Below, one piece after another: positions 28,594 through 38,293 of a stretch of 64,000 nucleotides of DNA (its first letter is position 1; each line of letters opens with the position of its first letter). Below the pieces are notes generated by a model. The model saw only the letters and a program-made list of their open reading frames with translations. It did not search any database and was not told the DNA's origin. Origin of the DNA: CAZEVY01 sp964515555. GTDB taxonomy: Bacteria; Acidobacteriota; Terriglobia; Bryobacterales; Bryobacteraceae. The translations under genes and the position numbers were made by a program. The stretch spans positions 24,323 to 88,322 of the forward strand of contig CAZEVY010000012.1 in NCBI GenBank assembly GCA_964515555.1, given 5' to 3'.

Positions 28594-30815
28594 CTTCGCC
28601 ACGCGAGCGCTCCGGCGATGACGATTCCCGCCAGCGTCATCAGCCCGCCGATCAGCACCGACCGCGGGCGATACCGCAGTTCCACCACGTGCGCGCCGCG
28701 GTCGACCACCACGCCCGGCAGCGCCGAGAACACCTCGCGCACCGGCCGCTCCTCGCCGTCCACCGCCGCCACCCAGCCGGGAAACCACGTCTGCCCCACC
28801 ACGACGATTCCGCCGCACGGCATCGTCGCGATCATCTCGATGCGCCCGGGAACCAGCGCCGTAAGCCGCACGTCGCCCGACTCCGCGCAGCCCGCCAGTG
28901 GCGGATCGACAACGCCGGCTATCGGCGCGACCTTCCTGGGATCCGCGCCCTGCCGCAGGAACTCGCGGGCCTCGCCCGCCGAGGCGACCGCCTTGGCCTC
29001 GTGCACCACCCACGCCCGCGGCATCGCATCGGGATTGCGCAGAACCTTGCGGCCCTCGCGGTCTTCGTAGAGCGAGCTCTGCTCGGGGCGTTGCGGCTCC
29101 TTCGCGAAGCGGTAGCGCACGCCCATCAGCGCCTTGATACGGTCGTCGTGCGACTCCAGGTCGAAGACGTTGCGCGTCAGGCTCGCCAGGAACCCGCCGG
29201 CCGTCTCGACGCCCAGCCAGTCGCCCATATTCTGCGGGACCACGGTGTGATCGGCGTCGACCCGCGCCGGCATCGGCTGCACGGCGAGGAAGCGCGCGAT
29301 CTCGTCGTACTTCGCCAGCCCCGCCAGCGGCGCGACCGCTTCGGCGTTGCCGATGTGCACGAACGCCGTCGCCAGCGGCGCGCTCAGCTCGGCGAAGGCG
29401 ATCCCGGCGATCACCAGCGTCGCCGCGCGTGGCGTAAGATGCCCTCCCCTCCACCCTGCCACGATCGCAGCCAGCGCGACCGCGGCGAGCGCAGGAAGGA
29501 GATACGATCCGAAGGCCTCCGGCGGCCCCTTCGCCGCCAGCACCAGCGCCGCGATCAACGCGCCCAGCGCGCCGCCGAGCCAGGCGAGCCATCGCGCCAG
29601 CGTGCGCAGCCAGTCGCCGCCGCTGAGCACCGCGTCGAGTCCGAACGCCGCCAGCGGGGTGAAGAAGACGTGAAACACCGAGTTCGCCATCGACACGTTG
29701 CGCGCCTTCTCCACCCACGGCACGATCGCGTAGAGCGCCCCGTGGAACGAGGTGAATTGTCCGAAGCAGATCAGCAGCACCAGCAGGGCGCCGGCGGCGC
29801 ACACCCGCACCGCCGCGTCGGACCACGCGCGCCACACCCCGGCGATGGCGAGCGCCAGCGCGGCCGCTCCGGCGTAGAGCGACGTGTGCGTTTGAAACAG
29901 CGGGAACACGATCCCCAGAATCGTCGCCGGCGGGAAGCTGAATAGCGAATGGACCGTGTAGGGCACCTTGTCGGCCCACCCGACCGGAGCCGCCGCCCCC
30001 ACCCAGCGCAGCGCGTGGCGGCCGTACTCGATCGCCGGGATCATCTGAAGTCCTCCCGCGAGCGCCGCCACCGCGACCAGCATCACCGAGGCGACGGCCG
30101 TCTGCGCGCGCCGCGACGGTGCGGCGAAGAATCGCCAGGCGCAGCCCCCGGCGCAGGCCAGCGCCAGAAACGTCGGGACCTGGTGGTGTCCGCTCAGCAG
30201 CGATATCCCGAGAAACGCGCCCGCGATGCCGGCGCTCGCCACCGGCCGCTCGCCGCGCAGAAATCGCAGCAGGTAGAGCAGCACCAACGGCGCCCACACG
30301 GCGCCGTTTAACATTTGCGGCCAGTCGATCGACCCCATGAAGCCGCCCAGCGCGTAGACCAGTCCACCGAGAATCGACGCCGCGCGCGAGCGCTTCAGGT
30401 CGCGGCAGAGCGCGTAGGCGAACATCGCGCCCTGCGCGTGGATCAGCACGAAGTACCAGTTGAGGTGGGTGTGACGCAGCCACCCGTCGTTCAACGGCAG
30501 CAGGAAGAGGATCCAGTTCAGGGGATACGCCGCCGCCGAGGCCACCTGTCCCACGAGCGGCTGCCCGAACCAGTGGTACGGGTCCCACAGCGGCAGCCGC
30601 CCCGCCTGCCACTCGCCGGCCTGAAACTGGAACCACGGCAGCAGTTGGTAGGCCATGTCGGTTCCGGCGAGCCAGGTGTACTGTCCGCTCAAAGTGAGCT
30701 TCCAGTAGAAAGCGATGCAGGCGGCGAGGAGGATGGCGCAGTCGGCGAGCGCCTCCGGAATTCTTGGCCGCAAAGAATCACGATGGTGCTTTTCGGCCAG
30801 GGGCACTCCCCTCAT
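28590..30815 (-). CDS. YfhO family membrane protein, upstream copy
   Basis: A 741-residue paralogue of the following gene with the same landmarks: SGQYTWLAGTDMAYQLLPW, PLWDPYHWFGQPLVGQ, LRHTHLNWYFVLIH, WPQMLNGAVWAPLVLLYLL, LSGHHQVPTFL and QTWFPGWVAAVDGEE. The two chains align along their full length, so they arose by tandem duplication. The start is uncertain: ATG at 30815 gives a basic N-terminus of about 25 residues before the first helix, and an in-frame ATG at 30851 is possible. It is divergent from the FecR-domain gene, with a perfect inverted repeat in between. Role as for its partner. Confidence 0.8.
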   Translation of the reverse strand: MRGVPLAEKHHRDSLRPRIPEALADCAILLAACIAFYWKLTLSGQYTWLAGTDMAYQLLPWFQFQAGEWQAGRLPLWDPYHWFGQPLVGQVASAAAYPLNWILFLLPLNDGWLRHTHLNWYFVLIHAQGAMFAYALCRDLKRSRAASILGGLVYALGGFMGSIDWPQMLNGAVWAPLVLLYLLRFLRGERPVASAGIAGAFLGISLLSGHHQVPTFLALACAGGCAWRFFAAPSRRAQTAVASVMLVAVAALAGGLQMIPAIEYGRHALRWVGAAAPVGWADKVPYTVHSLFSFPPATILGIVFPLFQTHTSLYAGAAALALAIAGVWRAWSDAAVRVCAAGALLVLLICFGQFTSFHGALYAIVPWVEKARNVSMANSVFHVFFTPLAAFGLDAVLSGGDWLRTLARWLAWLGGALGALIAALVLAAKGPPEAFGSYLLPALAAVALAAIVAGWRGGHLTPRAATLVIAGIAFAELSAPLATAFVHIGNAEAVAPLAGLAKYDEIARFLAVQPMPARVDADHTVVPQNMGDWLGVETAGGFLASLTRNVFDLESHDDRIKALMGVRYRFAKEPQRPEQSSLYEDREGRKVLRNPDAMPRAWVVHEAKAVASAGEAREFLRQGADPRKVAPIAGVVDPPLAGCAESGDVRLTALVPGRIEMIATMPCGGIVVVGQTWFPGWVAAVDGEERPVREVFSALPGVVVDRGAHVVELRYRPRSVLIGGLMTLAGIVIAGALAWRR

Positions 30816-30844
30816 GATACGCGTAATCGCCCCGTAATCAAAGA

Positions 30845-30859
30845 CTTCCATGATGGAAG
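30845..30859. promoter_or_regulatory. perfect inverted repeat between divergent YfhO and FecR genes
   Basis: CTTCCA-TGA-TGGAAG is a perfect 6-bp inverted repeat with a 3-nt centre in the 91-bp divergent region. Its position suits an operator for one or both genes. It overlaps a possible earlier start of the YfhO gene, so coding origin cannot be excluded. Confidence 0.3.
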
Positions 30860-30906
30860 GCAACGTGCCTTTATTGATGGTGTCGATCAGTCAGAGGAGG
30901 TGGACC

Positions 30907-33417
30907 GTGAAACGCATGGTGGCGGTGGCCCTCTTGGCAACGATGCCGGCCGGTGTGACCATGATCGCGCGCGCCCAGGACGACGAACGTCCCGAGCGCG
31001 GCGTGGCCCGCATCAGCCTCATCAACGGCGAAGTCTCGGTGCGCCGCGGCGACACCGGCGACTGGGTGGCGGCGGCCATCAACGCCCCGCTGGTAGTCGA
31101 AGACCGTGTGTCCACCGGCCCGTCCTCGCGCGCCGAGGTCCAGTTCGATTACGCCAACATGATCCGCCTCTCGCGCGACACCGAGCTGCGCCTGGCGCGG
31201 CTCGACTACCGGCGCTACCAGTTGCAGATCGCGCGCGGCACCGCGACCTTCCGGGTCCTGCGCGACTCCGACGCCGACGTCGACATCGACACCCCCGCCG
31301 TCGCCGTCCGGCCCCTGAAGCGCGGCATCTATCGTGTCACGGTGCACGACAACGGCGAGACCGAGATAACGGTCCGGTCCGGGGAAGCCGAGATCTACAC
31401 CCCCCGTGGAACCGAGCGGCTGCGCGACGGGCGCACCATGATCGCCCGCGGCACCGCGTCCGACCCCGAGTTCCGCACCATCGGCGAGATCCCCGAGGAC
31501 GAATGGGACCGCTGGAACGAGCGGCGCGACCGCGATTTGAACCGCTCGCGCAGCTACAACTACATCAGCCGCGACATCTATGGCGCCGAGGACCTGGACG
31601 ACTACGGAAGCTGGAACTACGACGCGCCTTACGGCTATGTGTGGACGCCGCGCGTGGCCGTCGGCTGGGCCCCCTATCGCCACGGGCGATGGGCATGGGT
31701 CGACTGGTACGGATGGTCGTGGGTGAGTTACGACCCCTGGGGCTGGGCGCCGTTCCATTACGGGCGGTGGTATCACGGCAGCCGCGGCTGGTGCTGGTAT
31801 CCGGGCGGCGTGGGCGGGCGCCATCACTGGCGGCCCGGCCTGGTGGCCTTCTTCGGATGGAACAACTGGGGCGGCTCGCATATCGGCGTCGGCTTCGGGC
31901 GCGTGGGCTGGCTGCCGCTCGGTCCGCACGAGCCGTACTATCCGTGGTACGGACGGCGTTACTACGGCGGCTATCGCCACGGCGGCCGCATCGACAACAG
32001 CGTCAACATCGTCAATAACGTGAACATCACGAACATCTACCGCAATGCGCGGGTGCACAACGGAATCACCGCTATCGACGGCAACGACTTCAGCCGCGGC
32101 CGCATCGGCGCCCCCCTCCGAGCGGGCGACTCCGAGCTCGGCCGGGCCACGCTGGTGCGCGGCCAGATGCCGCACGCCCCCAATCGCGACAGCCTGCGGC
32201 TCTCCGACCGCGACGGGCGCGCGCCGGAGCGCGGCTCGGGCGAAGGCCGGTTCTTCAGCCGCCAGCCCTCGCGTAGCGTCGACCGCGTGCCCTTCGAGGA
32301 CCAGCGGCGCGGCGTCGAGGAGATAGCGCGGCGATCGTTCGGCGACCAGGGCGCCCGATCCTCCGATGTCGCGCGCGGCGGCGAGCGGCGATCCGATGCT
32401 GCGGGCGCCCGCACGGCGGATCAGGGCGGACGCGGGCCCGACGCCGGCGGCCGCGTCGCCGACCGCGGAGACCGTGCCTCCGACCAGAGCGGACGTTTCA
32501 ACGAACTGGGCGGCCGAAGTGCCGAGCAGGGCGGCCGTGCCGCGGACCAGAGCGGACGTTTCAGCGAACAGGGCGGCCGAAGCGCCGACCAGGGCGGATG
32601 GCAGCGCTTCGGCGGCCCGCGCGGCGTCGAGACCCGCGGCGCCGACACCCGATCCAGCGACGCCTCGTCCGACGGGCGCGGCTGGCGCCGCGCCGGCGAG
32701 CCTGTGCGCGGCGCCGATCAGGCGCCCTTGTCGCGGTCCGACTCCAATGACACCCGCGGCTCCTACGACACGCGCGGTAGTGACGCCCGCGGCGGCGAAG
32801 TCCGCGGCGGCCCGTCCAATCGCAGCGCCGACACCGACGCGGGCGGCTGGCGGCGCTTCGGCGAGCCGATGCGCGGCCAGGAGCGGGACAGCTCTGGATT
32901 GACGCGGCGGTCGGAGACCGGCCGTAGCTCCGAGAGCCGTCCCAGCCGAATGGAGTCTCCGCGCGAATCGCCGCGCGAGAGCCCTCGCCAGAGTGAGGTC
33001 CGCCGCGACGACCGGAGATTCGAGCCGCAGCGCTCCGAGACGCGCCGGCTCGACACCCCGCGCAGCGAACCGCGAAGCGAGCCGTCCCGCGTCGACCGTC
33101 AGGAGCGGCAGCGCGACGAGCCGGTGCGCGTCTCGCCGCCGATCGTGCGGGAGCGGCCCAGCTCCCGCGAGGAAGGCTCTTCGCGGCGCAACAACGAGTT
33201 TCGCGGCGGGGAAAGCTCTCCGCGCGGACGGAGCTTCGAAGGCTTCGGCAACCGTGGCGGCGGCGGCCCGGCGCCGAGCCGGTCGCCGTCGTTCTCATCG
33301 CCCCGCGGCGGCGACGGCGGCGGTCGCGTTTCGGGCGGCGACGGCGGCGGTCGCGTATTCGGTGGCGGCGGAGGCCGCACCTCCGGCGGCGGAAACCGCG
33401 GCGGCCGCAGCCGCTGA
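30907..33417 (+). CDS. FecR-domain secreted protein with Trp/Gly-rich and disordered tail
   Basis: An 836-residue exported protein. GTG at 30907 is chosen because a strong GAGGAGG lies 6 nt upstream and a signal peptide follows at once (cleavage IARA|QDDER). Residues about 40-140 form a FecR-type domain (ISLINGEVSVRRGDTGDWV, SSRAEVQFDYANMIRLS). Residues about 215-370 are rich in Trp, Gly and Tyr (WAPYRHGRWAWVDWYGWSW, DPWGWAPFHYGRWY), the pattern of the DUF6600 family. The last about 430 residues are Arg/Gly/Ser/Asp-rich, with tandem repeats, and should be disordered. FecR here is not next to a sigma factor, so regulation is unlikely; a cell-surface role is more plausible. A strong terminator follows. 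Confidence 0.82.
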   Translation: MKRMVAVALLATMPAGVTMIARAQDDERPERGVARISLINGEVSVRRGDTGDWVAAAINAPLVVEDRVSTGPSSRAEVQFDYANMIRLSRDTELRLARLDYRRYQLQIARGTATFRVLRDSDADVDIDTPAVAVRPLKRGIYRVTVHDNGETEITVRSGEAEIYTPRGTERLRDGRTMIARGTASDPEFRTIGEIPEDEWDRWNERRDRDLNRSRSYNYISRDIYGAEDLDDYGSWNYDAPYGYVWTPRVAVGWAPYRHGRWAWVDWYGWSWVSYDPWGWAPFHYGRWYHGSRGWCWYPGGVGGRHHWRPGLVAFFGWNNWGGSHIGVGFGRVGWLPLGPHEPYYPWYGRRYYGGYRHGGRIDNSVNIVNNVNITNIYRNARVHNGITAIDGNDFSRGRIGAPLRAGDSELGRATLVRGQMPHAPNRDSLRLSDRDGRAPERGSGEGRFFSRQPSRSVDRVPFEDQRRGVEEIARRSFGDQGARSSDVARGGERRSDAAGARTADQGGRGPDAGGRVADRGDRASDQSGRFNELGGRSAEQGGRAADQSGRFSEQGGRSADQGGWQRFGGPRGVETRGADTRSSDASSDGRGWRRAGEPVRGADQAPLSRSDSNDTRGSYDTRGSDARGGEVRGGPSNRSADTDAGGWRRFGEPMRGQERDSSGLTRRSETGRSSESRPSRMESPRESPRESPRQSEVRRDDRRFEPQRSETRRLDTPRSEPRSEPSRVDRQERQRDEPVRVSPPIVRERPSSREEGSSRRNNEFRGGESSPRGRSFEGFGNRGGGGPAPSRSPSFSSPRGGDGGGRVSGGDGGGRVFGGGGGRTSGGGNRGGRSR
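32482..32597 (+). repeat. tandem repeat inside the FecR-protein gene
   Basis: Two copies of a 53-nt unit (32482-32534 and 32545-32597) recur with a 63-nt period, encoding DQSGRF(N/S)E followed by GGRSA(E/D)QGG. Shorter GGR-containing units flank them. The repeat lies in the disordered Arg/Gly-rich tail and could expand or contract by slippage. Confidence 0.8.
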
Positions 33418-33450
33418 ATCATCCGGTTATTATTCGGGTTTTTCCCTCAG

Positions 33451-33484
33451 GGCCTGCCGTTTTCGAGCGGCAGGCCATTTTTTT
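33451..33484 (+). terminator. Rho-independent terminator after the FecR-protein gene
   Basis: GGCCTGCCG (33451-33459) pairs perfectly with CGGCAGGCC (33468-33476) around an 8-nt loop and is followed by A and seven T. It begins 34 nt after the FecR-protein stop. The T run ends at the stop codon of the convergent membrane-protein gene. It is the clearest intrinsic terminator seen in the window. Confidence 0.9.
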
Positions 33485-33980
33485 AGGAGAGCCTGGACGC
33501 GTCGCGGAAGTTCCGCACTGCCGATACAGTCAACCCCACAAACAGCGCCAGCACTGCGGTCTGTGCGGCCGCGAAGGGCGCCTCCGATTGCGTTGGCGCG
33601 GCGTCCTTGAGCATCGGCACTTTCTGAAACGCCTGCACGACCAGCACGAACACGTTGAAATACAGCGCCACCGAAGCGCCCACGACATAGACCCGGCGCC
33701 ACCCTCCCGCCAGCCGGAACCGGTAGTCGGCGAGAATCGCCAGCGCCAGCGCCGCCAGCGAGAGTGCGCCGATCACCTGAGCCGGCGTCAGGCCGGCGGT
33801 CGGGAACGCGTACCCGGTCGCGCTGGTCGCCACGGTAGTCGAGAGAAACAGCCCGTTCCAGACGCCCAGGCGCTTGCCGCCGATCAATCCGCCCAGCACG
33901 ATCAGCCCCGCCAGGATTCCCACCACGCTCAGCAGCACGTGCAGCAGCGTAAACGTCTCCGTCGTCATTCCCAGAATCAT
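33483..33980 (-). CDS. small integral membrane protein, unknown
   Basis: A 165-residue protein with four clear membrane helices (LLHVLLSVVGILAGLIVLGG, VWNGLFLSTTVATSATGY, VIGALSLAALALAILADY, VGASVALYFNVFVLVVQAF) and a possible fifth near the end (AVLALFVGLTVSAV). I do not recognise the family. ATG at 33980 overlaps the stop of the PQQ-propeller gene by 4 nt (ATGA), so it is the last gene of the operon with that protein and the antiporter. Longer readings are shadows of the upstream gene. Confidence 0.7.
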   Translation of the reverse strand: MILGMTTETFTLLHVLLSVVGILAGLIVLGGLIGGKRLGVWNGLFLSTTVATSATGYAFPTAGLTPAQVIGALSLAALALAILADYRFRLAGGWRRVYVVGASVALYFNVFVLVVQAFQKVPMLKDAAPTQSEAPFAAAQTAVLALFVGLTVSAVRNFRDASRLS

Positions 33981-35392
33981 CGCGAACCTTCCTGCCGCGC
34001 GCCGAACGCGTACAGCGCCGCCGACGTCCGCACCCAGATCACTCCGTCGGCGATGGCGGGCGTGGCGAACACCTCCTCGCCCATCTCGCCGGTCGAGAGA
34101 ATCGACCACTCCGCGCCGGCCTTCAGCACGGTCGCGTTTCCATTCCGGCTGATCAGGTACACCTTGCCGTCGCCCGCCACCGGCGACGCGTAATACTCGT
34201 CGAGCGCGTGCGGCAGCCGGCCGACCTTATGCGCCTTACCGGCCGCGGGATCGAGCGACTGCAGGATGCCGCCGTTGCGGATCAGGTAGAGCACGTCGCG
34301 ATAGTAGAGCACGCCCGGAACGTCGGGCAGCGAGCGGTCGTAGCGCCACAGCACGTGCGACGCGGTAATGTCGCCCGTGCCGCCGAGCCGGATCGCCCAC
34401 GCGGCGTTCGACGAAGTGCGCCGAAACGTGTAATACAGCCAGTCCTTGGCGTCGAGCAGGCCGTCATGGTTGAGGTCCTGCATGTCCCACGTGGCCGGAT
34501 GCCAGTTCTTGGGAACTTCCTCCTTCGAGAGCTTGCCGTCCTTGTCCCTGTCGTATTGCGGAATCATCTCCTCGAACGTCGGAAGCTCCATGCGCTCGCT
34601 CGGTTCGCTGCCCGGCGCCCAGCCGTTGAAGTACAGCACGTCGCCCACGATCGCCGGACTCGACTTCGTCTGGTAGGTGAGTCCGCGCACGCGCCAGATC
34701 ATCTCGCCGTTCGCGACGTCGTAGCTGGCCATCTGATAGGAGCCCGGCACGATCACCTCGGTGCGCGACTTGCCCCGCCAGACAATCGGCGTCGAGAAGC
34801 TGTGCACCATGTCGGGGCGCTCGGCTCTCCACACCTGCTTCCCCGTGTTCCCGTCGACGGCCACCAGGAACGCGCCGATGTCCTGGTCGCAGTTCATGAG
34901 CACCTTGCCGTCGGCGATCACCGGCGACGCGCCCATGCCGTGAAAATTCGTGAACGGCCCCAGCGCGTGCCGCCAGCGCTCGTTGCCGTCGCGATCGTAG
35001 GAGACCAGCCCGAAGGCGGCGAAAAAGACGTAGACATTCCTGCCGTCGGTGGCGGGCGTCGGCGAGGCCGGATCGTTCAGCGTGTGGCGCTTCTCGGTGC
35101 GCTGGCCGGGCGACTCGCGCTGCCACAGGATCGCGCCCGTCTTCCGATGGAGCGCGATCGTCGAAAGCTTGCCGCCCTGGTGGCCGGTGAGGAAAATGCG
35201 GTCGGAGGTCACCACCGGCGACGACTTGCCCATCGGCAGCGCCGTCTTCCACAGAACGTTCTTCGTCGCGCCGATCTCGGCCGGCAGCGGCGAGCCGTCG
35301 GCGACTCCCGCGCCGTTCGGTCCGCGGAAACGCGGCCAGTCTTCCGCCGCCGCCGCCATCGCGGACAGAAGCACGATCGGAATGAACTTCAC
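33977..35392 (-). CDS. exported PQQ-like beta-propeller with two EF-hand loops
   Basis: A 471-residue exported protein (leader MKFIPIVLLSAMAAAA). The body is a PQQ/BamB-like propeller beginning with DWPRFRGPNGAGVADGS, the usual N-terminus of this subgroup in Planctomycetes and Acidobacteriota, with blades such as GAILWQRESPG and GKQVWRAERPD. Inserted in the propeller are two EF-hand calcium loops, DRDKDGKLSKEE at 281 and DLNHDGLLDAKD at 306. No PQQ-dehydrogenase active-site set was recognised, so a binding or scaffold role is more likely than catalysis. The gene follows the antiporter by 7 nt and overlaps the small membrane protein gene. Confidence 0.85.
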   Translation of the reverse strand: MKFIPIVLLSAMAAAAEDWPRFRGPNGAGVADGSPLPAEIGATKNVLWKTALPMGKSSPVVTSDRIFLTGHQGGKLSTIALHRKTGAILWQRESPGQRTEKRHTLNDPASPTPATDGRNVYVFFAAFGLVSYDRDGNERWRHALGPFTNFHGMGASPVIADGKVLMNCDQDIGAFLVAVDGNTGKQVWRAERPDMVHSFSTPIVWRGKSRTEVIVPGSYQMASYDVANGEMIWRVRGLTYQTKSSPAIVGDVLYFNGWAPGSEPSERMELPTFEEMIPQYDRDKDGKLSKEEVPKNWHPATWDMQDLNHDGLLDAKDWLYYTFRRTSSNAAWAIRLGGTGDITASHVLWRYDRSLPDVPGVLYYRDVLYLIRNGGILQSLDPAAGKAHKVGRLPHALDEYYASPVAGDGKVYLISRNGNATVLKAGAEWSILSTGEMGEEVFATPAIADGVIWVRTSAALYAFGARQEGSR

Positions 35393-35399
35393 CGTGCCA

Positions 35400-36884
<1,485 letters not shown>

Positions 36885-36941
36885 GGTGATCTATAAGGTT
36901 CGCAGATTGAAGTCGCTTCGCGGCGGTCGCGGCCGCTCTGA

Positions 36942-36947
36942 TATCAT
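36942..36947 (+). promoter_or_regulatory. -10 hexamer TATCAT for a leaderless thioredoxin-like gene
   Basis: TATCAT ends exactly 6 nt before the ATG at 36954 and there is no Shine-Dalgarno, so the transcript should start at the start codon. The hexamer and spacing are identical to those before the S9 peptidase at 19096. Confidence 0.55.
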
Positions 36948-36953
36948 CGCGGC

Positions 36954-37439
36954 ATGATTCCCCGAACGGCGGTGTTTTGCGCGGCCCTTGCCATTCTCCA
37001 GGCACCCTCGCCGGCGGTCGACTCGCGGCCCCTGGCGCCGAAATTCCGGGCCACGGCGCTGGACGGCGAAAAGTTCACCAACGATTCCCTGAAAGGCAAG
37101 GTCGTCCTGGTCCAGTTCTGGACCACGTGGTGCGGAGTTTGCCGGTACGATCAGCCGGCGGTCGACGAAATTGTCCGCGAATTTTCCGGGAAAGGACTGG
37201 TCGTCCTGGCCGTCGATGTGGGCGAGTCCAGGAGAAAGGTGCAGTCCTACCTGGCGCAGTCGCCGCGCGCCTGTAAGATCGTGCTGACGGAGGACACCAA
37301 CCTCGCGGCCGCGTTTTCGCCGCGCGGCTTCCCGCACTACGTGCTGATCGACCGCGAGGGGCGCATCGCCGGCGAACAGCGCGGCGGCGGCGGGGACCTG
37401 TACCGCTTTCTCGCCAAGGCCGGCTTGCGCGAGGAGTGA
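36954..37439 (+). CDS. exported thioredoxin-like (TlpA/redoxin) protein
   Basis: A 161-residue protein with a signal peptide and a thioredoxin fold of the TlpA/AhpC-TSA group. The active site WTTWCGVCRYDQP has Cys60 and Cys63; the cis-proline loop is GFPHYVLIDREGRIAG near residue 125. It should reduce or isomerise disulfides, or support cytochrome c maturation, outside the cytoplasm. The gene is followed after one base by a VOC protein gene (TGAGATG), so the two are cotranscribed. Confidence 0.85.
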   Translation: MIPRTAVFCAALAILQAPSPAVDSRPLAPKFRATALDGEKFTNDSLKGKVVLVQFWTTWCGVCRYDQPAVDEIVREFSGKGLVVLAVDVGESRRKVQSYLAQSPRACKIVLTEDTNLAAAFSPRGFPHYVLIDREGRIAGEQRGGGGDLYRFLAKAGLREE

Positions 37440-37440
37440 G

Positions 37441-38226
37441 ATGGCGCTCGTCGAATCCACGCCTCCCGGGTCGCCGTGCTGGATCGAGCTCGGCACCACC
37501 GACCAGGACGGCGCCAAGCGCTTCTACACCGCGCTGTTCGGCTGGACCGTGAGCGATTTCCCGATCGGACCCGCGGAATCGTACTCGATGTTCCATCTCG
37601 ATGGGAGCGCCACCGGCGCCGCCTACACCCTCAATTCCCAGCAGAAGGCCCAGCGCGACCCGCCGAACTGGATGATCTACTTCGCCACCGCCGACGCCGA
37701 CGCCACCGTCGCCCGCGCCGAGCGGCTCGGCGGCACGGTGCTGGCGCCCGCCTTCGAGGTGATGGACGCCGGCCGCATGGCGGTGATTCGGGATCCCGTG
37801 GGCGCCGCCTTCAGCGTCTGGCAGGTGCGCCGCCACAAGGGCGCCGGCGTCGTCAACCAGCCCAACGCCATGGCCTGGACGGAGCTGGCGGCCCGCGACC
37901 AGGACCGCGCGGCCGGGTTCTACACGGCGTTGTTCGGCTGGGAGCCGAGCGAGATGCAGACGCCCGGCGGCGCCTACCTCGTCATGAAGAACGCCGGGGC
38001 CAACGTCGGCGGCATCATGGCGATGGACGCCGCCTGGGGCGACACGCCGCCGCACTGGACGGTCTACTTTCAGGTCGAGGACTGCGGCGCAGCCGCGGCG
38101 AAAGTGCGCGATCTCGGCGGCGCCATCCGCCATGGCCCCTTCGAAGGCGGCGACGTGGGCTGGATCGCCATGGCCGCCGACCCGCAGGGCGCGGGCTTCA
38201 ACCTGATCCAGTTGCGCGCGCGATAA
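37441..38226 (+). CDS. two-domain VOC (glyoxalase-fold) protein
   Basis: A 261-residue cytoplasmic protein with two VOC domains. The first (about 10-125) starts PCWIELGTTDQDGAKRFYTA and the second (about 140-260) starts MAWTELAARDQDRAAGFYTA; both contain FYTALFGW. This tandem form resembles the CFP32-like hydroxylase/glyoxalase-like proteins common in Actinobacteria and Acidobacteriota. Metal-ligand His residues typical of glyoxalase I are not obvious, so the activity is unclear. The start is preceded by GAGGAG. It shares an operon with the redoxin gene. Confidence 0.85.
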   Translation: MALVESTPPGSPCWIELGTTDQDGAKRFYTALFGWTVSDFPIGPAESYSMFHLDGSATGAAYTLNSQQKAQRDPPNWMIYFATADADATVARAERLGGTVLAPAFEVMDAGRMAVIRDPVGAAFSVWQVRRHKGAGVVNQPNAMAWTELAARDQDRAAGFYTALFGWEPSEMQTPGGAYLVMKNAGANVGGIMAMDAAWGDTPPHWTVYFQVEDCGAAAAKVRDLGGAIRHGPFEGGDVGWIAMAADPQGAGFNLIQLRAR

Positions 38227-38266
38227 GGTGGGGCCGCGCTCCAGCGCGGCGCGGGGCCGCCCCACC
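38227..38266. repeat. nested inverted repeat in intergenic region
   Basis: GGTGGGGC (38227-38234) pairs with GCCCCACC (38259-38266). Inside it CGCGCT and AGCGCG (38235-38248) pair around two bases. There is no T run, so it is not a classic terminator. It could be a REP-like element or a stem that stabilises the 3' end of the VOC message; it starts immediately after the VOC stop. Confidence 0.5.
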
Positions 38267-38293
38267 GGTCATGCTACGTTGTCATCAGGCCGC

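Noticed and set aside
26407..30636. A single 1,409-residue minus-strand protein
   Set aside because: Only the part from 28593 reads as YfhO. The upstream portion is a shifted frame over the other YfhO gene and contains Arg/Gly-rich nonsense.
32400..32700. Regular repeats that might suggest a CRISPR array
   Set aside because: They are in frame, encode GGR/DQSGR peptide units, and lack unique spacers of constant length.
38227..38266. Intrinsic terminator after the VOC gene
   Set aside because: The stem is strong but no T run follows, unlike the clear terminator at 33451-33484.
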